Shown in pieces: positions 42,001-50,062 of a stretch of DNA of 64,000 nucleotides. How positions within the stretch are numbered: position 1 is the stretch's first letter; the number at the start of each line of letters is the position of its first letter. This DNA comes from MGBC120314 sp051880495 (GTDB taxonomy: Bacteria; Bacillota; Clostridia; Lachnospirales; Lachnospiraceae). The translations under genes were made by a program, and so were the position numbers. Below the pieces are notes generated by a model. It was not told the DNA's origin and ran no database searches. It was given only the letters and a program-made list of their open reading frames with translations. The stretch lies in contig JBJEOB010000014.1 of the NCBI GenBank assembly GCA_051880495.1, positions 1 through 64,000 on the forward strand, written 5' to 3'.

Positions 42001-43443
42001 ATTAAGGAAAAGCTGGAGTCTGACAGTGAGATTAAGAACCTTCAGAATATTTCAGTCCTCAAAAACAGATTGAAGGATATTCAGTCTGAAATCACAAAAC
42101 AGCGTAGTGAAAATGAGTCGCTGAATGCCCAGATGAACCGTATGGAAGGAAGCCTTACCCATGCAGGACGAATTGTTGAGGAAAAATATGGTGAGTTTGA
42201 GTTTTTCGAATGCGAAAACACAGGACAGTTTATTGCCGAACATACCAATCTTAAAAAGGTATTAAAAGAAAAGTGCGGACAGCTTGAGGCTCAGATGAAA
42301 AAAGCCGTGGCAGATGTCAATGATGTGACATTAATCGGCAGGGATATTGAGAGAATGCTGCAGAATGCAGGCGTTACAATACCGTCACAGCTGGGCGTAG
42401 CTAAGGATTGTGACATAAGCGCTCTCGACGGATACGAAGTAATTCAGAAGGATTACGAGAAGCTTATAAGAAGCGAATACAAAAAGAGAGAAGAGTTCGC
42501 AAAGCAGAAGAGACAGATAATGGATGCATTAAGAGAATGTAATGCATTTGATCTTGCTGATGAAATAGACAGAAGCATTGGTGTTCCTGAGGGAACAGAT
42601 GAGATTAGGAGCATGACGGAAAACATTGAAGAGACCTGCAGATGTATAAGGCTTGAAAAGGACCGTGTCGGAAAAGGTATTGAGGACATGGAAAGAATCA
42701 AGGACAGCTTTGAAAACCGCTGCATACAGATATGCTGTAATATTAAGGCCGAACTCGACAGACTTCCGAAGCTTTCCAAGATTACCCTGGATAATGAGGT
42801 CATTTCAATGATTGGTCTCAACATTCCGTATGTAAAAGAAGAGTTTTACAAGGAACGTATGTCATCATATATAAGCGATACAATTACTTTATCTGAAAAC
42901 TTTAAGACAGAGGAAGAGAGAATTCTGTACATTAAGAACCGACTGTACTGGAAGAAGCTCTTCTCCGTAATTGTAACGGATATGAACGGAATACGCCTGA
43001 ATCTTTACAAGAGGGAAAGGATTAAAGACCAGAGCAGATATCTGCGTTATGAAGAGGCTGTAGGAAGTACGGGACAGTCACAGGGTATATATATTCAGTT
43101 CCTTATTGCGATAATCAATTACATTTCCAATATCAATGCCGCAGGCAGAGAGGTTTCGGCAATCGGCAAGGTTGTGTTTATTGATAATCCGTTTGGTGCT
43201 GCTAAGGATATATATATCTGGGAACCTATTTTTAAGCTTTTGAAGGCGAACCACGTTCAGCTTATTGTTCCGGCGCGAGGAGTAACACCTGCCATTACAT
43301 CGAGGTTTGATGTCAATTACATCCTTGGACAGAAAATGGTGCACGGACGTCAGCAGACGGTTGTTGTTGATTACAGAAGTCAGGTTCAGAATGATGAGAT
43401 GGAATATACAAGACTTGATTATGTTCAGGAGTCGATGTTTTAG
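39052..43443 (+). CDS. JetC/MukB-like SMC ATPase
   Basis: A 1463-residue SMC-type ATPase, DNA-organising subunit of the complex. Walker A-like NGGGKS lies at residues 39-44, preceded by Leu instead of the usual first Gly. Two long coiled-coil regions (about 270-600 and 790-1230) flank a hinge-like segment with QYRAVEEYLF and VMYGYDWF. The C-terminal head has a signature-like STGQSQG (1339-1345) and Walker B VVFIDNPFG, in which Asp1378 is followed by Asn1379 at the usual catalytic Glu position. Total length and layout match MukB/JetC of Wadjet type systems. No JetD nuclease follows. AAAGGAGG at 39033-39040 is the ribosome site. Confidence 0.7.
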   Translation: MPHINRIRVNNVKYNFGTQFYDDFMMRFSCKNTIYDLANGGGKSVLMLLLLQNLIPNCTLDEKQPIEKLFRTSGGSNTIHSLVEWKLDPCYQKDNFKYMTTGFCARKGKDSGEDEARESASIEYFNYCIFYREFGDNDIKNLPLSKDGERITYNGLKSYLRDLEKKDHGIEVHIFEKKGDYQNFISRFGLFESEWEIIRGINKTEGHVRTYFETNYKTGRKVVEDLLIEEIIQKSFQNQIGNNGDDDSMAKTLLDIKDRIIELSRRKEEINLFDKQIALMEELSARIADFKDYQGEKESLKNMLLEKLAVCRNLSEKLSGDVSIIEQQIDEAKETYEKEDKLISIAKMIDDRKALEQLKILVSECAEKIAGLLSKEEEIKGNIELSECAEAYEEHKKYQMLKDEVLLALDSRVRNNQDIYDEIHALAATAHRILTEQAVKCNELVLDFEEQNIELKQEYEKAQSVKDEMEIKAAVSEKELLSVQSEIEEKEEHFRQLISDNGILVAENIEEEIAHKDAEINTITSDIREKEEKLSSVRTAYDKKTEELYDVISGIKVLEHQKKQLEQSLGENKADQNKLDSFAAIYGESDTKRLETAIYGMYKQSVARMAELEVKIGDMTAYISQLSKGRYILDGHQYRAVEEYLFNTYGEDVMYGYDWFATLTQAQKRDVLKRVPFLDYSFVIKGDFERIKEDANLRNFSHSSYIVPIISEMILRDMHHASSVEFIVFGTKDLSFLSDPGKVKAELDKVSEELYEQEENLRKLKTSQNVLWEDYLYILSVNNMNNNGKDGAYEDILSQLDDKAAKRDEASKEKEELKNSIHNLEMLIEKAKEEKASLDKQKAALAHSKEVYDELNRLYKQKQDMTNEASRTKMLCEQYREAAKKSYDEWQNVKVLWDIAKEEKEDLNRQWKDTFEPYYSDEYADRVLDLPYEQIVVKMNGLVSVVNNENADVNDKKTLIRAYEDHMEKCRKEIENRGYTLEQIKEKLESDSEIKNLQNISVLKNRLKDIQSEITKQRSENESLNAQMNRMEGSLTHAGRIVEEKYGEFEFFECENTGQFIAEHTNLKKVLKEKCGQLEAQMKKAVADVNDVTLIGRDIERMLQNAGVTIPSQLGVAKDCDISALDGYEVIQKDYEKLIRSEYKKREEFAKQKRQIMDALRECNAFDLADEIDRSIGVPEGTDEIRSMTENIEETCRCIRLEKDRVGKGIEDMERIKDSFENRCIQICCNIKAELDRLPKLSKITLDNEVISMIGLNIPYVKEEFYKERMSSYISDTITLSENFKTEEERILYIKNRLYWKKLFSVIVTDMNGIRLNLYKRERIKDQSRYLRYEEAVGSTGQSQGIYIQFLIAIINYISNINAAGREVSAIGKVVFIDNPFGAAKDIYIWEPIFKLLKANHVQLIVPARGVTPAITSRFDVNYILGQKMVHGRQQTVVVDYRSQVQNDEMEYTRLDYVQESMF

Positions 43444-43487
43444 CGCATTATTTATTACAAAAATGTTACAAAAATAAAGCTAATATT

Positions 43488-43516
43488 TTGACAACAAATA
43501 TATAGTGTGTTAAACT
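43488..43516 (+). promoter_or_regulatory. Promoter of the AAA+ gene
   Basis: TTGACA (43488-43493), a 17-base spacer and TAAACT (43511-43516), 34 bases before the start codon. Confidence 0.7.
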
Positions 43517-43549
43517 AACCTTATCTATATGCAAAAGGTGGCATTAGTC

Positions 43550-45787
43550 ATGAATAATAACGATTTTTATAGTAATTTGGATAGAATCAGAAAATTATAT
43601 TTAAAACAGAATTATGATGAAGCGGTAAGGATTGCTGATAAAATTGATTTCAAACGACTTAAGGAATGGAAATATATTGCAATGCTCATAAATCTTTATG
43701 AGGCAGTCGGAAGGTTGGAGGATGTAAGATATTTCTGTATTCTTGCGTACAATCGTAACCTGGGCGGTAAAAAGCTGCTTTACAAGCTTACCAAAGTATA
43801 TATACGTCTTGAAGACATTGATGAGGCAGAAGAGGTATATGATGAATACCTTGATGTTGCAGGAAGAGACAGCAAGAGGTATGAACTGCTGTACGAATTA
43901 AAGGTTGTTCAGGGTGCCAAGAAGACAGAGCTTATCAAGATTCTTGAAGATTATATGAAGCGTGATCTTGATGAGAAATATTCTTATACTCTGGCAGAAC
44001 TGTATGCAAAGACAAAGCAGAATGAGAAATGTATTAATTTATGTGACAGGATTATTGAGAGATTTGAAGAAGGTGAAGCAGTAGAGAAGGCTGAGGCTTT
44101 AAAGAACTCATTAATGAATCCTCAGCCGGCCGTCAGCGCAGCCGAGAATAAGGTTTCCCAGATATTAAGCGCAAGTAACGAGGAGAATAACAGACAGGTA
44201 TTAAATATCAATTCTGCTCCTGCTACACAGGATACAATTCAGTTTATTGAGGCTACTGCTCCGATTCCGTCTATTCCGTCTGTGCCGGTGGAAAAGCCGG
44301 TTGAAAAACCGGTGGGCCAGAACACATTAGGCTTTAACGTTGAGCAGATTATGGCAGAGGCAGCTGCTGACAATCAGGATGTTACAATGGCACCAACGCA
44401 GATGATTCCTGATATTAACAGCGATATTTATGCAACACAGGAGTTCCCTGAGCCACAGGAAAACTTCTATGGATTACAGGAGGATGCAGACGGACAGCTT
44501 GACATGTTCGCAACCAATACAATTCCGCAGCTTCCGGATGAGGAAGAAGAGCAGGAAATTACAGCTATTGAGGAACAGCCTGTTGTACCGCTTGAAGAGG
44601 AAGATCTTATAGCATTAAATAAAAACAAAGAAGAGACAGAAGAGCCGGCAGATGAAACGGCAGAAGAACCGCAAGAGACCGTGGAACCGCAAGAACAGGC
44701 GGAAGAGGCAGAAGCGGCTGGATCAGAAGGCATTTTGGAATCAGAAATTCCATTGCCGCCTGAAGGCAGTACAATCCGTGTTGATGTCGATGCAATCAAT
44801 TCTGCAATAAAAGAAGCAGCGGCAACCAAGGAAGATAATCTTTTCCCACAGGAAGAAACACAGGATATTGATTCGACAATGGCAATGGTTGAAGCTGCGT
44901 TAGCTGATGAAACTGAGGCGGCACAGCTTGATGCAAGAATGGATATGCCGGAATATGCAGATGAATATGCGGCTCCGGTCAAGGAAAAGATAACACTTCG
45001 TCCTTTCCAGCCTGAAATTGATAAAGTATATGAAATTCCGATGGAAGTAAAGAGATATTTTACCAAGTATACATGCGTACAGGGACTTGAGGCGCAGATT
45101 GGTGAATATTTTGAGAGTGTTAAATATGAAGACAAGATGGGAACATCAGCTATTGGAAATATCATTATTTCCGGTAACCGCAGTTCCGATAAGACAACAC
45201 TTGCAATTAATATTGTTAAGGCATTAAATACATTAAATGCTGACAATGCAAGAAAGATAGCAAGAACCACAGGTGATAACATCAACCAGCGTGGAATTGA
45301 AAGATCTGTAGGAAAGCTGCTTGGAGCGGCACTTATTATTGAAGAAGCAGGTGTATTAGACAGACAGCGTATTCTTGAACTGCTTGAGGTAATGGAAAGC
45401 GATACTCAGGAAATGCTTATTATTCTTGAGGACTCAGAAAGCGAGATTAAGGAGTTATTAAAGAATAACCCTGAACTTATTGATAAGTTCAACCACAGAA
45501 TCACATATAAGCAGTTTACCGTAAATGAGCTTGTTGAAATGTGTAAGCGTTATGCGGAAAAATGCCAGTATACAATCGATGAGAAGGCATTGCTGCAGCT
45601 TTATCTCAGGATTGATGATATACATTCAAATGGTGACGGCGTAAGTCTTGAGGATGTTAGAGATGTAATTGACTGTGCTATTGAGGATGCAGAAAAGAGA
45701 GCATCCAAGAAATTCTTTGGCGGAGTCAAGAAAAAGAAGATTGGTGAAAAAGAATATACAATACTTGTTGAATCAGATTTTAAGTAA
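43550..45787 (+). CDS. TPR / acidic linker / AAA+ ATPase-like protein
   Basis: A 745-residue protein in three parts. Residues 1-190 are helical repeats of TPR type (YDEAVRIADKID, DEAEEVYDEYLD). Residues 190-480 are low-complexity and rich in Glu, Pro and Ala, so probably disordered. Residues 490-745 resemble a CbbX/SpoVK-type AAA+ domain: the P-loop reads GNRSSDKT (542-549), with Asp in place of the usual Gly before the Lys; the Walker B region is ALIIEEAG (Glu598-Glu599). The FNHRITYKQFTVNEL and DDIHSNGDGVSLEDV segments fit the lid. Nucleotide hydrolysis is uncertain. ATG 43550 follows AAAGGTGG. tkt lies 37 bases downstream. Confidence 0.65.
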   Translation: MNNNDFYSNLDRIRKLYLKQNYDEAVRIADKIDFKRLKEWKYIAMLINLYEAVGRLEDVRYFCILAYNRNLGGKKLLYKLTKVYIRLEDIDEAEEVYDEYLDVAGRDSKRYELLYELKVVQGAKKTELIKILEDYMKRDLDEKYSYTLAELYAKTKQNEKCINLCDRIIERFEEGEAVEKAEALKNSLMNPQPAVSAAENKVSQILSASNEENNRQVLNINSAPATQDTIQFIEATAPIPSIPSVPVEKPVEKPVGQNTLGFNVEQIMAEAAADNQDVTMAPTQMIPDINSDIYATQEFPEPQENFYGLQEDADGQLDMFATNTIPQLPDEEEEQEITAIEEQPVVPLEEEDLIALNKNKEETEEPADETAEEPQETVEPQEQAEEAEAAGSEGILESEIPLPPEGSTIRVDVDAINSAIKEAAATKEDNLFPQEETQDIDSTMAMVEAALADETEAAQLDARMDMPEYADEYAAPVKEKITLRPFQPEIDKVYEIPMEVKRYFTKYTCVQGLEAQIGEYFESVKYEDKMGTSAIGNIIISGNRSSDKTTLAINIVKALNTLNADNARKIARTTGDNINQRGIERSVGKLLGAALIIEEAGVLDRQRILELLEVMESDTQEMLIILEDSESEIKELLKNNPELIDKFNHRITYKQFTVNELVEMCKRYAEKCQYTIDEKALLQLYLRIDDIHSNGDGVSLEDVRDVIDCAIEDAEKRASKKFFGGVKKKKIGEKEYTILVESDFK

Positions 45788-45824
45788 TTAATTTGGGCGA
45801 TGAGCCTAGGAGGAAAAAGAAAAA

Positions 45825-47813
45825 ATGAATACTATTGACAATATGTCAGTAAATGCAATCAGAATACTGTCAGCGGATTCAATTCAAAAGGCTAATTCGG
45901 GTCACCCGGGACTGCCTTTGGGAGCAGCACCTATGGCTTATGAATTATGGATGAGGCATTTAAAGCATAACCCGGCCAATCCGGAATGGGTGGATAGAGA
46001 CAGATTCATCTTATCGGGCGGACACGGCTCTATGCTGTTGTATTCTTTATTACATTTATTTGGATACGGCAATCTAACCAAGGAAGATTTGTCGCAGTTT
46101 CGTCAGCTTGATTCATTGACTCCGGGTCATCCTGAATACAGACACACGGTAGGCGTTGAAGCAACAACAGGCCCTCTTGGCGCCGGTATGGGCATGGCCG
46201 TTGGTATGGCAATTGCAGAAGCACATATGGCAGCAGTCTTTAATAAGGACGGATATCCTGTTGTAGATCATTACACATATGCTCTTGGCGGAGACGGATG
46301 TATGATGGAGGGTATTTCTTCAGAGGCATTTTCTCTTGCAGGAACATTAGGATTATCAAAGCTTATTATTTTATATGATTCAAACAGAATTTCAATAGAG
46401 GGAAGCACAGATATTGCATTCACAGAGAATGTTGAAGAGAGAATGCAGGCATTTGGTTTCCAGACACTGACAGTTGAAGATGGAACAGACCTTGAAGCAA
46501 TTGGCAAGGCAATCAAAGCAGCTAAGGCTGATAAGACACGTCCGTCATTTATTACCGTAAAAACACAGATAGGTTATGGCTGTCCTGCAAAACAGGGCAA
46601 GGCAAGTGCACATGGTGAACCGCTTGGTGTTGACAATGTGGCAGCGCTTAGAGAAAACCTCAACTGGCCGTATGAAGAGCCATTCTTCGTACCACAGGAG
46701 GTTTATGATAATTTTGCAGCCACTGCAAAAGAAAATGCAAAGACAGAGGATGCATGGAATGCAATGTTTGCCGAGTATTGCGCTAAATTCCCTGAGATGA
46801 AGGAATTATGGGACAAGCATTATGACGAATCTTATATGGACGAATTCTTTGCATCTGATGACTACTGGAAATATGAGGATAAGGCTGAGGCGACAAGAAG
46901 TGTTTCCGGAAAGCTTATTAATAAAATCAAGCAAGTTATGCCGGGACTTGTCGGCGGATCAGCAGACCTTGCTCCGTCTACCAAGACATATATGGCAGGT
47001 TACGGAGATTTTTCAAAAGAAAGCTACGAAGGATGCAACTTCCATTTCGGTGTAAGAGAGCTGGCAATGACGGCAATTGGAAACGGTATTATGCTTCATG
47101 GCGGACTCAGGGCGTTTGTTTCCACATTCTTTGTATTTAGCGATTATGTTAAACCTATGGCAAGGCTTTCATCAATTATGGGCGTGCCGCTCACATTTGT
47201 ACTCACACATGACAGTATCGGTGTTGGTGAGGACGGTCCTACACATGAACCAATTGAGCAGCTTGCAATGTTCAGGGCAATGCCTAACTTTACCGTATTC
47301 AGACCATGTGATTATACAGAAACAGCTGCTGCATGGCAGTATGCCGTAACATCCAAGACAACTCCGACAGCACTTGTGCTTTCACGCCAGAATCTTCCAC
47401 AGCTGTCAGGAAGCAGCAGGGATGCCTTAAAGGGAGGATATGTCCTTTCTGATTCGAATAAGGCAGTTCCGGATGGAATTCTTATGGCATCCGGCTCAGA
47501 GGTTACCATCGCATTACAGGCGAAGGAAGAACTCCTGAAGGAAGGTGTCGATGTAAGAGTCGTAAGCATGCCTTCAATGGATGTTTTTGAACAGCAGACA
47601 GATGAATATAAGGAATCGGTACTTCCGAAAGCTGTAAGAAAGAGAGTTGCAGTAGAGGCTCTCTCAGAATTCGGCTGGGGTAAATATGTCGGTCTTGACG
47701 GAGCATATGTCGGAATGACAACCTTCGGTGCTAGTGCACCTGCAGGTAAGCTGTTTGAGAAGTTTGGATTTACCGTGGAAAATGTTGTTAATACGTTTAA
47801 GGGAATTATGTAA
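45825..47813 (+). CDS. tkt: Transketolase
   Basis: A 662-residue thiamine-diphosphate enzyme of the non-oxidative pentose phosphate pathway, moving two-carbon units between sugars. Motifs: KANSGHPGLPLG with substrate/ThDP His27, the ThDP-binding GGDGCMMEGISSEAF...N (GDG...N type), and in the middle domain HDSIGVGEDGPTHEPIEQLA with the catalytic Glu region. Length is normal. AGGAGG precedes the start by nine bases. The gap to the upstream AAA+ gene is short, so cotranscription is possible. A terminator follows. Confidence 0.97.
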   Translation: MNTIDNMSVNAIRILSADSIQKANSGHPGLPLGAAPMAYELWMRHLKHNPANPEWVDRDRFILSGGHGSMLLYSLLHLFGYGNLTKEDLSQFRQLDSLTPGHPEYRHTVGVEATTGPLGAGMGMAVGMAIAEAHMAAVFNKDGYPVVDHYTYALGGDGCMMEGISSEAFSLAGTLGLSKLIILYDSNRISIEGSTDIAFTENVEERMQAFGFQTLTVEDGTDLEAIGKAIKAAKADKTRPSFITVKTQIGYGCPAKQGKASAHGEPLGVDNVAALRENLNWPYEEPFFVPQEVYDNFAATAKENAKTEDAWNAMFAEYCAKFPEMKELWDKHYDESYMDEFFASDDYWKYEDKAEATRSVSGKLINKIKQVMPGLVGGSADLAPSTKTYMAGYGDFSKESYEGCNFHFGVRELAMTAIGNGIMLHGGLRAFVSTFFVFSDYVKPMARLSSIMGVPLTFVLTHDSIGVGEDGPTHEPIEQLAMFRAMPNFTVFRPCDYTETAAAWQYAVTSKTTPTALVLSRQNLPQLSGSSRDALKGGYVLSDSNKAVPDGILMASGSEVTIALQAKEELLKEGVDVRVVSMPSMDVFEQQTDEYKESVLPKAVRKRVAVEALSEFGWGKYVGLDGAYVGMTTFGASAPAGKLFEKFGFTVENVVNTFKGIM

Positions 47814-47835
47814 GAAATAAAATAATATACACATA

Positions 47836-47871
47836 AAAAGCGAGACAGTTTTGGCTGCCTCGTTTTTTTCA
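47836..47871 (+). terminator. Terminator of tkt
   Basis: GCGAGACAG and CTGCCTCGT pair with one mismatch around TTTTGG, followed by a T-run of seven. Confidence 0.8.
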
Positions 47872-48005
47872 TGCTCAAAAAGTAAAAATGTATGCATTGT
47901 AATTTTACATAAACAAAATTTACCCAAAAATTACAAGAGACCATGCGCAAATTTTACATTACAGGTATACACTCATTGTTATAGCTAAGAAATGAGGAAC
48001 AGTGG

Positions 48006-48959
48006 ATGGAAATACGCTTAAATAATATTACAAAAAAATTTGCAGGAAAGACGGTTATAAATGATGTCAGCCTGGTCGTTGAAAGTGGAACACTGACTAC
48101 GCTCCTTGGACCATCAGGTTGCGGGAAAACAACACTTCTCAGGATGATTTCGGGGCTTGAATCACCGGATTGCGGAGAGATATTTCTGGGGGATAAGTGT
48201 GTTTTCTCATCAGAAAAAGGAATTAACATACCGCCTGAAAAGAGGAAGCTGGGGTTTGTATTTCAGGACTTTGCACTGTGGCCGCATATGAATGTTTATG
48301 AAAATGTAGCTTTCGGACTTCGTGCATCAAAAAATACGGACGGAATGGATGAGAAGATTAAGGCGGCACTTCATGCAGTACAGCTTGATGATTTTGCATC
48401 ACGTTATCCTCACCAGTTGTCGGGAGGACAGCAGCAGAGAGTAGCATTTGCAAGGGCTATTGTAATCGAACCGGAATGTATTTTGTTCGATGAACCGTTA
48501 TCGGCACTGGATGCGCTTCTAAGGGAGGAGATGCGTGCGGAACTACGCGAGCTGATTACAAGGCTTGGCATCACGGCTGTTTTTGTTACCCATGACCAGA
48601 TGGAAGCTATGAGCATGAGTGATAAGATTGCGGTCCTGTCTAAAGGGTCGGTGGAACAGTACGATTGTCCTGAGGCGATTTATTCTGCACCAAAGACGGA
48701 GTTTGTAGCAAAATTTGTGGGTTCTTCAAACTGGATCGATGAACATCATATTTTCCGCCCGGAGAAAGCTCTGCTTGATTATGATGAAAACAGCCGTAAA
48801 TTTGACGTGGAAGCATTGTCAGTACAGTTTTTGGGAAATGCATACCAGATACTTTTAAAGTATGGCGATAAAAAATGGAAGTTGATTTCAGACACCGGAA
48901 TGTCCGTGGGGACAAAATTCCCCATTTACATAGATGAAAAAAATATAATAACAATATAA
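48006..48959 (+). CDS. ABC importer ATP-binding protein (ferric/polyamine/phosphonate type)
   Basis: A 317-residue ATPase of a solute importer. Walker A is GPSGCGKTT, the signature loop LSGGQQQRV, Walker B ILFDEP and the switch HDQMEAMS. A C-terminal TOBE-like extension (residues 235-317) is typical of the FbpC/PotA/MalK class. Together with the downstream binding protein and fused permease it forms a complete Fe(III)-type ABC importer, which could also carry phosphonates or other anions. The 47814-48005 gap carries the tkt terminator and an AT-rich leader without recognisable riboswitch. AGGAACAG lies before ATG 48006. Confidence 0.9.
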   Translation: MEIRLNNITKKFAGKTVINDVSLVVESGTLTTLLGPSGCGKTTLLRMISGLESPDCGEIFLGDKCVFSSEKGINIPPEKRKLGFVFQDFALWPHMNVYENVAFGLRASKNTDGMDEKIKAALHAVQLDDFASRYPHQLSGGQQQRVAFARAIVIEPECILFDEPLSALDALLREEMRAELRELITRLGITAVFVTHDQMEAMSMSDKIAVLSKGSVEQYDCPEAIYSAPKTEFVAKFVGSSNWIDEHHIFRPEKALLDYDENSRKFDVEALSVQFLGNAYQILLKYGDKKWKLISDTGMSVGTKFPIYIDEKNIITI

Positions 48960-48979
48960 GATGAAAGAGGTAAATGAAA

Positions 48980-50050
48980 ATGAAGAAAAAAATAGCATTA
49001 GCACTTGCGGCAGTTTTGTGTGTTTGTATGACTGCCTGTGGTAACACCAATGAAGTAAAGAATAATCAGATACAGACAACTGAGTCTGTTACGACAAAGG
49101 CAGATACAGCAAATGTACCTGAAACAACGACTGCAGAGGAAACAAAGAAGCTGTCAGGCAAGGTTACTGTATATATGCCATCACCGGCAGGACTTGCCGA
49201 TAAGCTGGCAGCAGATTTTAAGGAAAAGACGGGCGTAGAGGTTGAAGTATTCCAGGGAACGACGGGAGAGATTCTTGCGCGTCTTGAAGCAGAGCAGGCA
49301 AATCCTGTTGCTGATGTGGTAATTCTTGCTTCGTGGTCAGATGGTCTTTCTATGAAAAATGATGGAAAACTTATGTCTTATACACCTGCAAATGCAGATA
49401 AGATTGTTAAGGGATGGATTGATGACGATTCCATGCTTTTTGGATATAGTGCATCTGCTGTGGGTGTCATCTATAATACAACAGTTTTTCCGGAGCTTTC
49501 AGCAGACTGGACAGATTTTTCCGATGCAAAATATAAGGGACAGTTAGCAATACCGGACCCGGAAAAATCCGGAGCATGTAAAGACTTCGTAGCCGGCTTT
49601 GTAAACCAGTACGGCTGGGATGCATTTAAGGCAATGGCTGATAACGGCATGAAGGTACCGGGTGCCAATAAAGCAGCATTAGAGGCGGTAACAACAGGCG
49701 AAGTAGGAATTCTTATTGCAGGTGTTGATTATAATGCATATTCTTCCATAAGCAAGGGTGAACCGCTTGCTATTTATTATCCGGAAGGTGGAACAGTCAT
49801 TAATCCGCGTCCGGCAATGATTCCTAACACGGCACCAAATGTTGATAATGCCAAGGCGTTTATTGACTATCTGTTCTCAGATGAGGCACAGAAATTAGTT
49901 GCGGATGCATACCTTCTTCCTGGACGCAGTGATATTAATTGTGAAGGCAGAACTAATATTTCAGATATTCCGCAGATAAAATGTGACTGGGCAAAGATGA
50001 TGGAAATTGCTTCCGATTCAGCAGCAAAAATAAATGAAATCTGCAAATAG
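48980..50050 (+). CDS. ABC importer substrate-binding lipoprotein
   Basis: A 356-residue lipoprotein: a signal peptide with lipobox MTAC near residue 20, a Thr/Glu-rich linker (residues 25-50), then a periplasmic-binding fold of the iron(III)-type family (SBP class with KVTVYMPSPAGLADKLA, VEVFQGTTGEI, VADVVILASWSDG). ATG 48980 is nine bases from GAGG (48967-48970); ATG 48974 is only three bases away. The ligand cannot be read off: no clear tyrosine pair for ferric iron was identified. It is cotranscribed with its ATPase and permease genes. Confidence 0.88.
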   Translation: MKKKIALALAAVLCVCMTACGNTNEVKNNQIQTTESVTTKADTANVPETTTAEETKKLSGKVTVYMPSPAGLADKLAADFKEKTGVEVEVFQGTTGEILARLEAEQANPVADVVILASWSDGLSMKNDGKLMSYTPANADKIVKGWIDDDSMLFGYSASAVGVIYNTTVFPELSADWTDFSDAKYKGQLAIPDPEKSGACKDFVAGFVNQYGWDAFKAMADNGMKVPGANKAALEAVTTGEVGILIAGVDYNAYSSISKGEPLAIYYPEGGTVINPRPAMIPNTAPNVDNAKAFIDYLFSDEAQKLVADAYLLPGRSDINCEGRTNISDIPQIKCDWAKMMEIASDSAAKINEICK

Positions 50051-50062
50051 CGAGGTTTTTAC

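Noticed and set aside
44467..45285. Serine-rich minus-strand frame opposite the AAA+ gene
   Set aside because: Composition mirrors the acidic linker of the sense gene; no ribosome site.
47872..48005. Riboswitch in front of the ABC importer genes
   Set aside because: The leader is AT-rich without conserved blocks of any riboswitch I recognise, so nothing was called.
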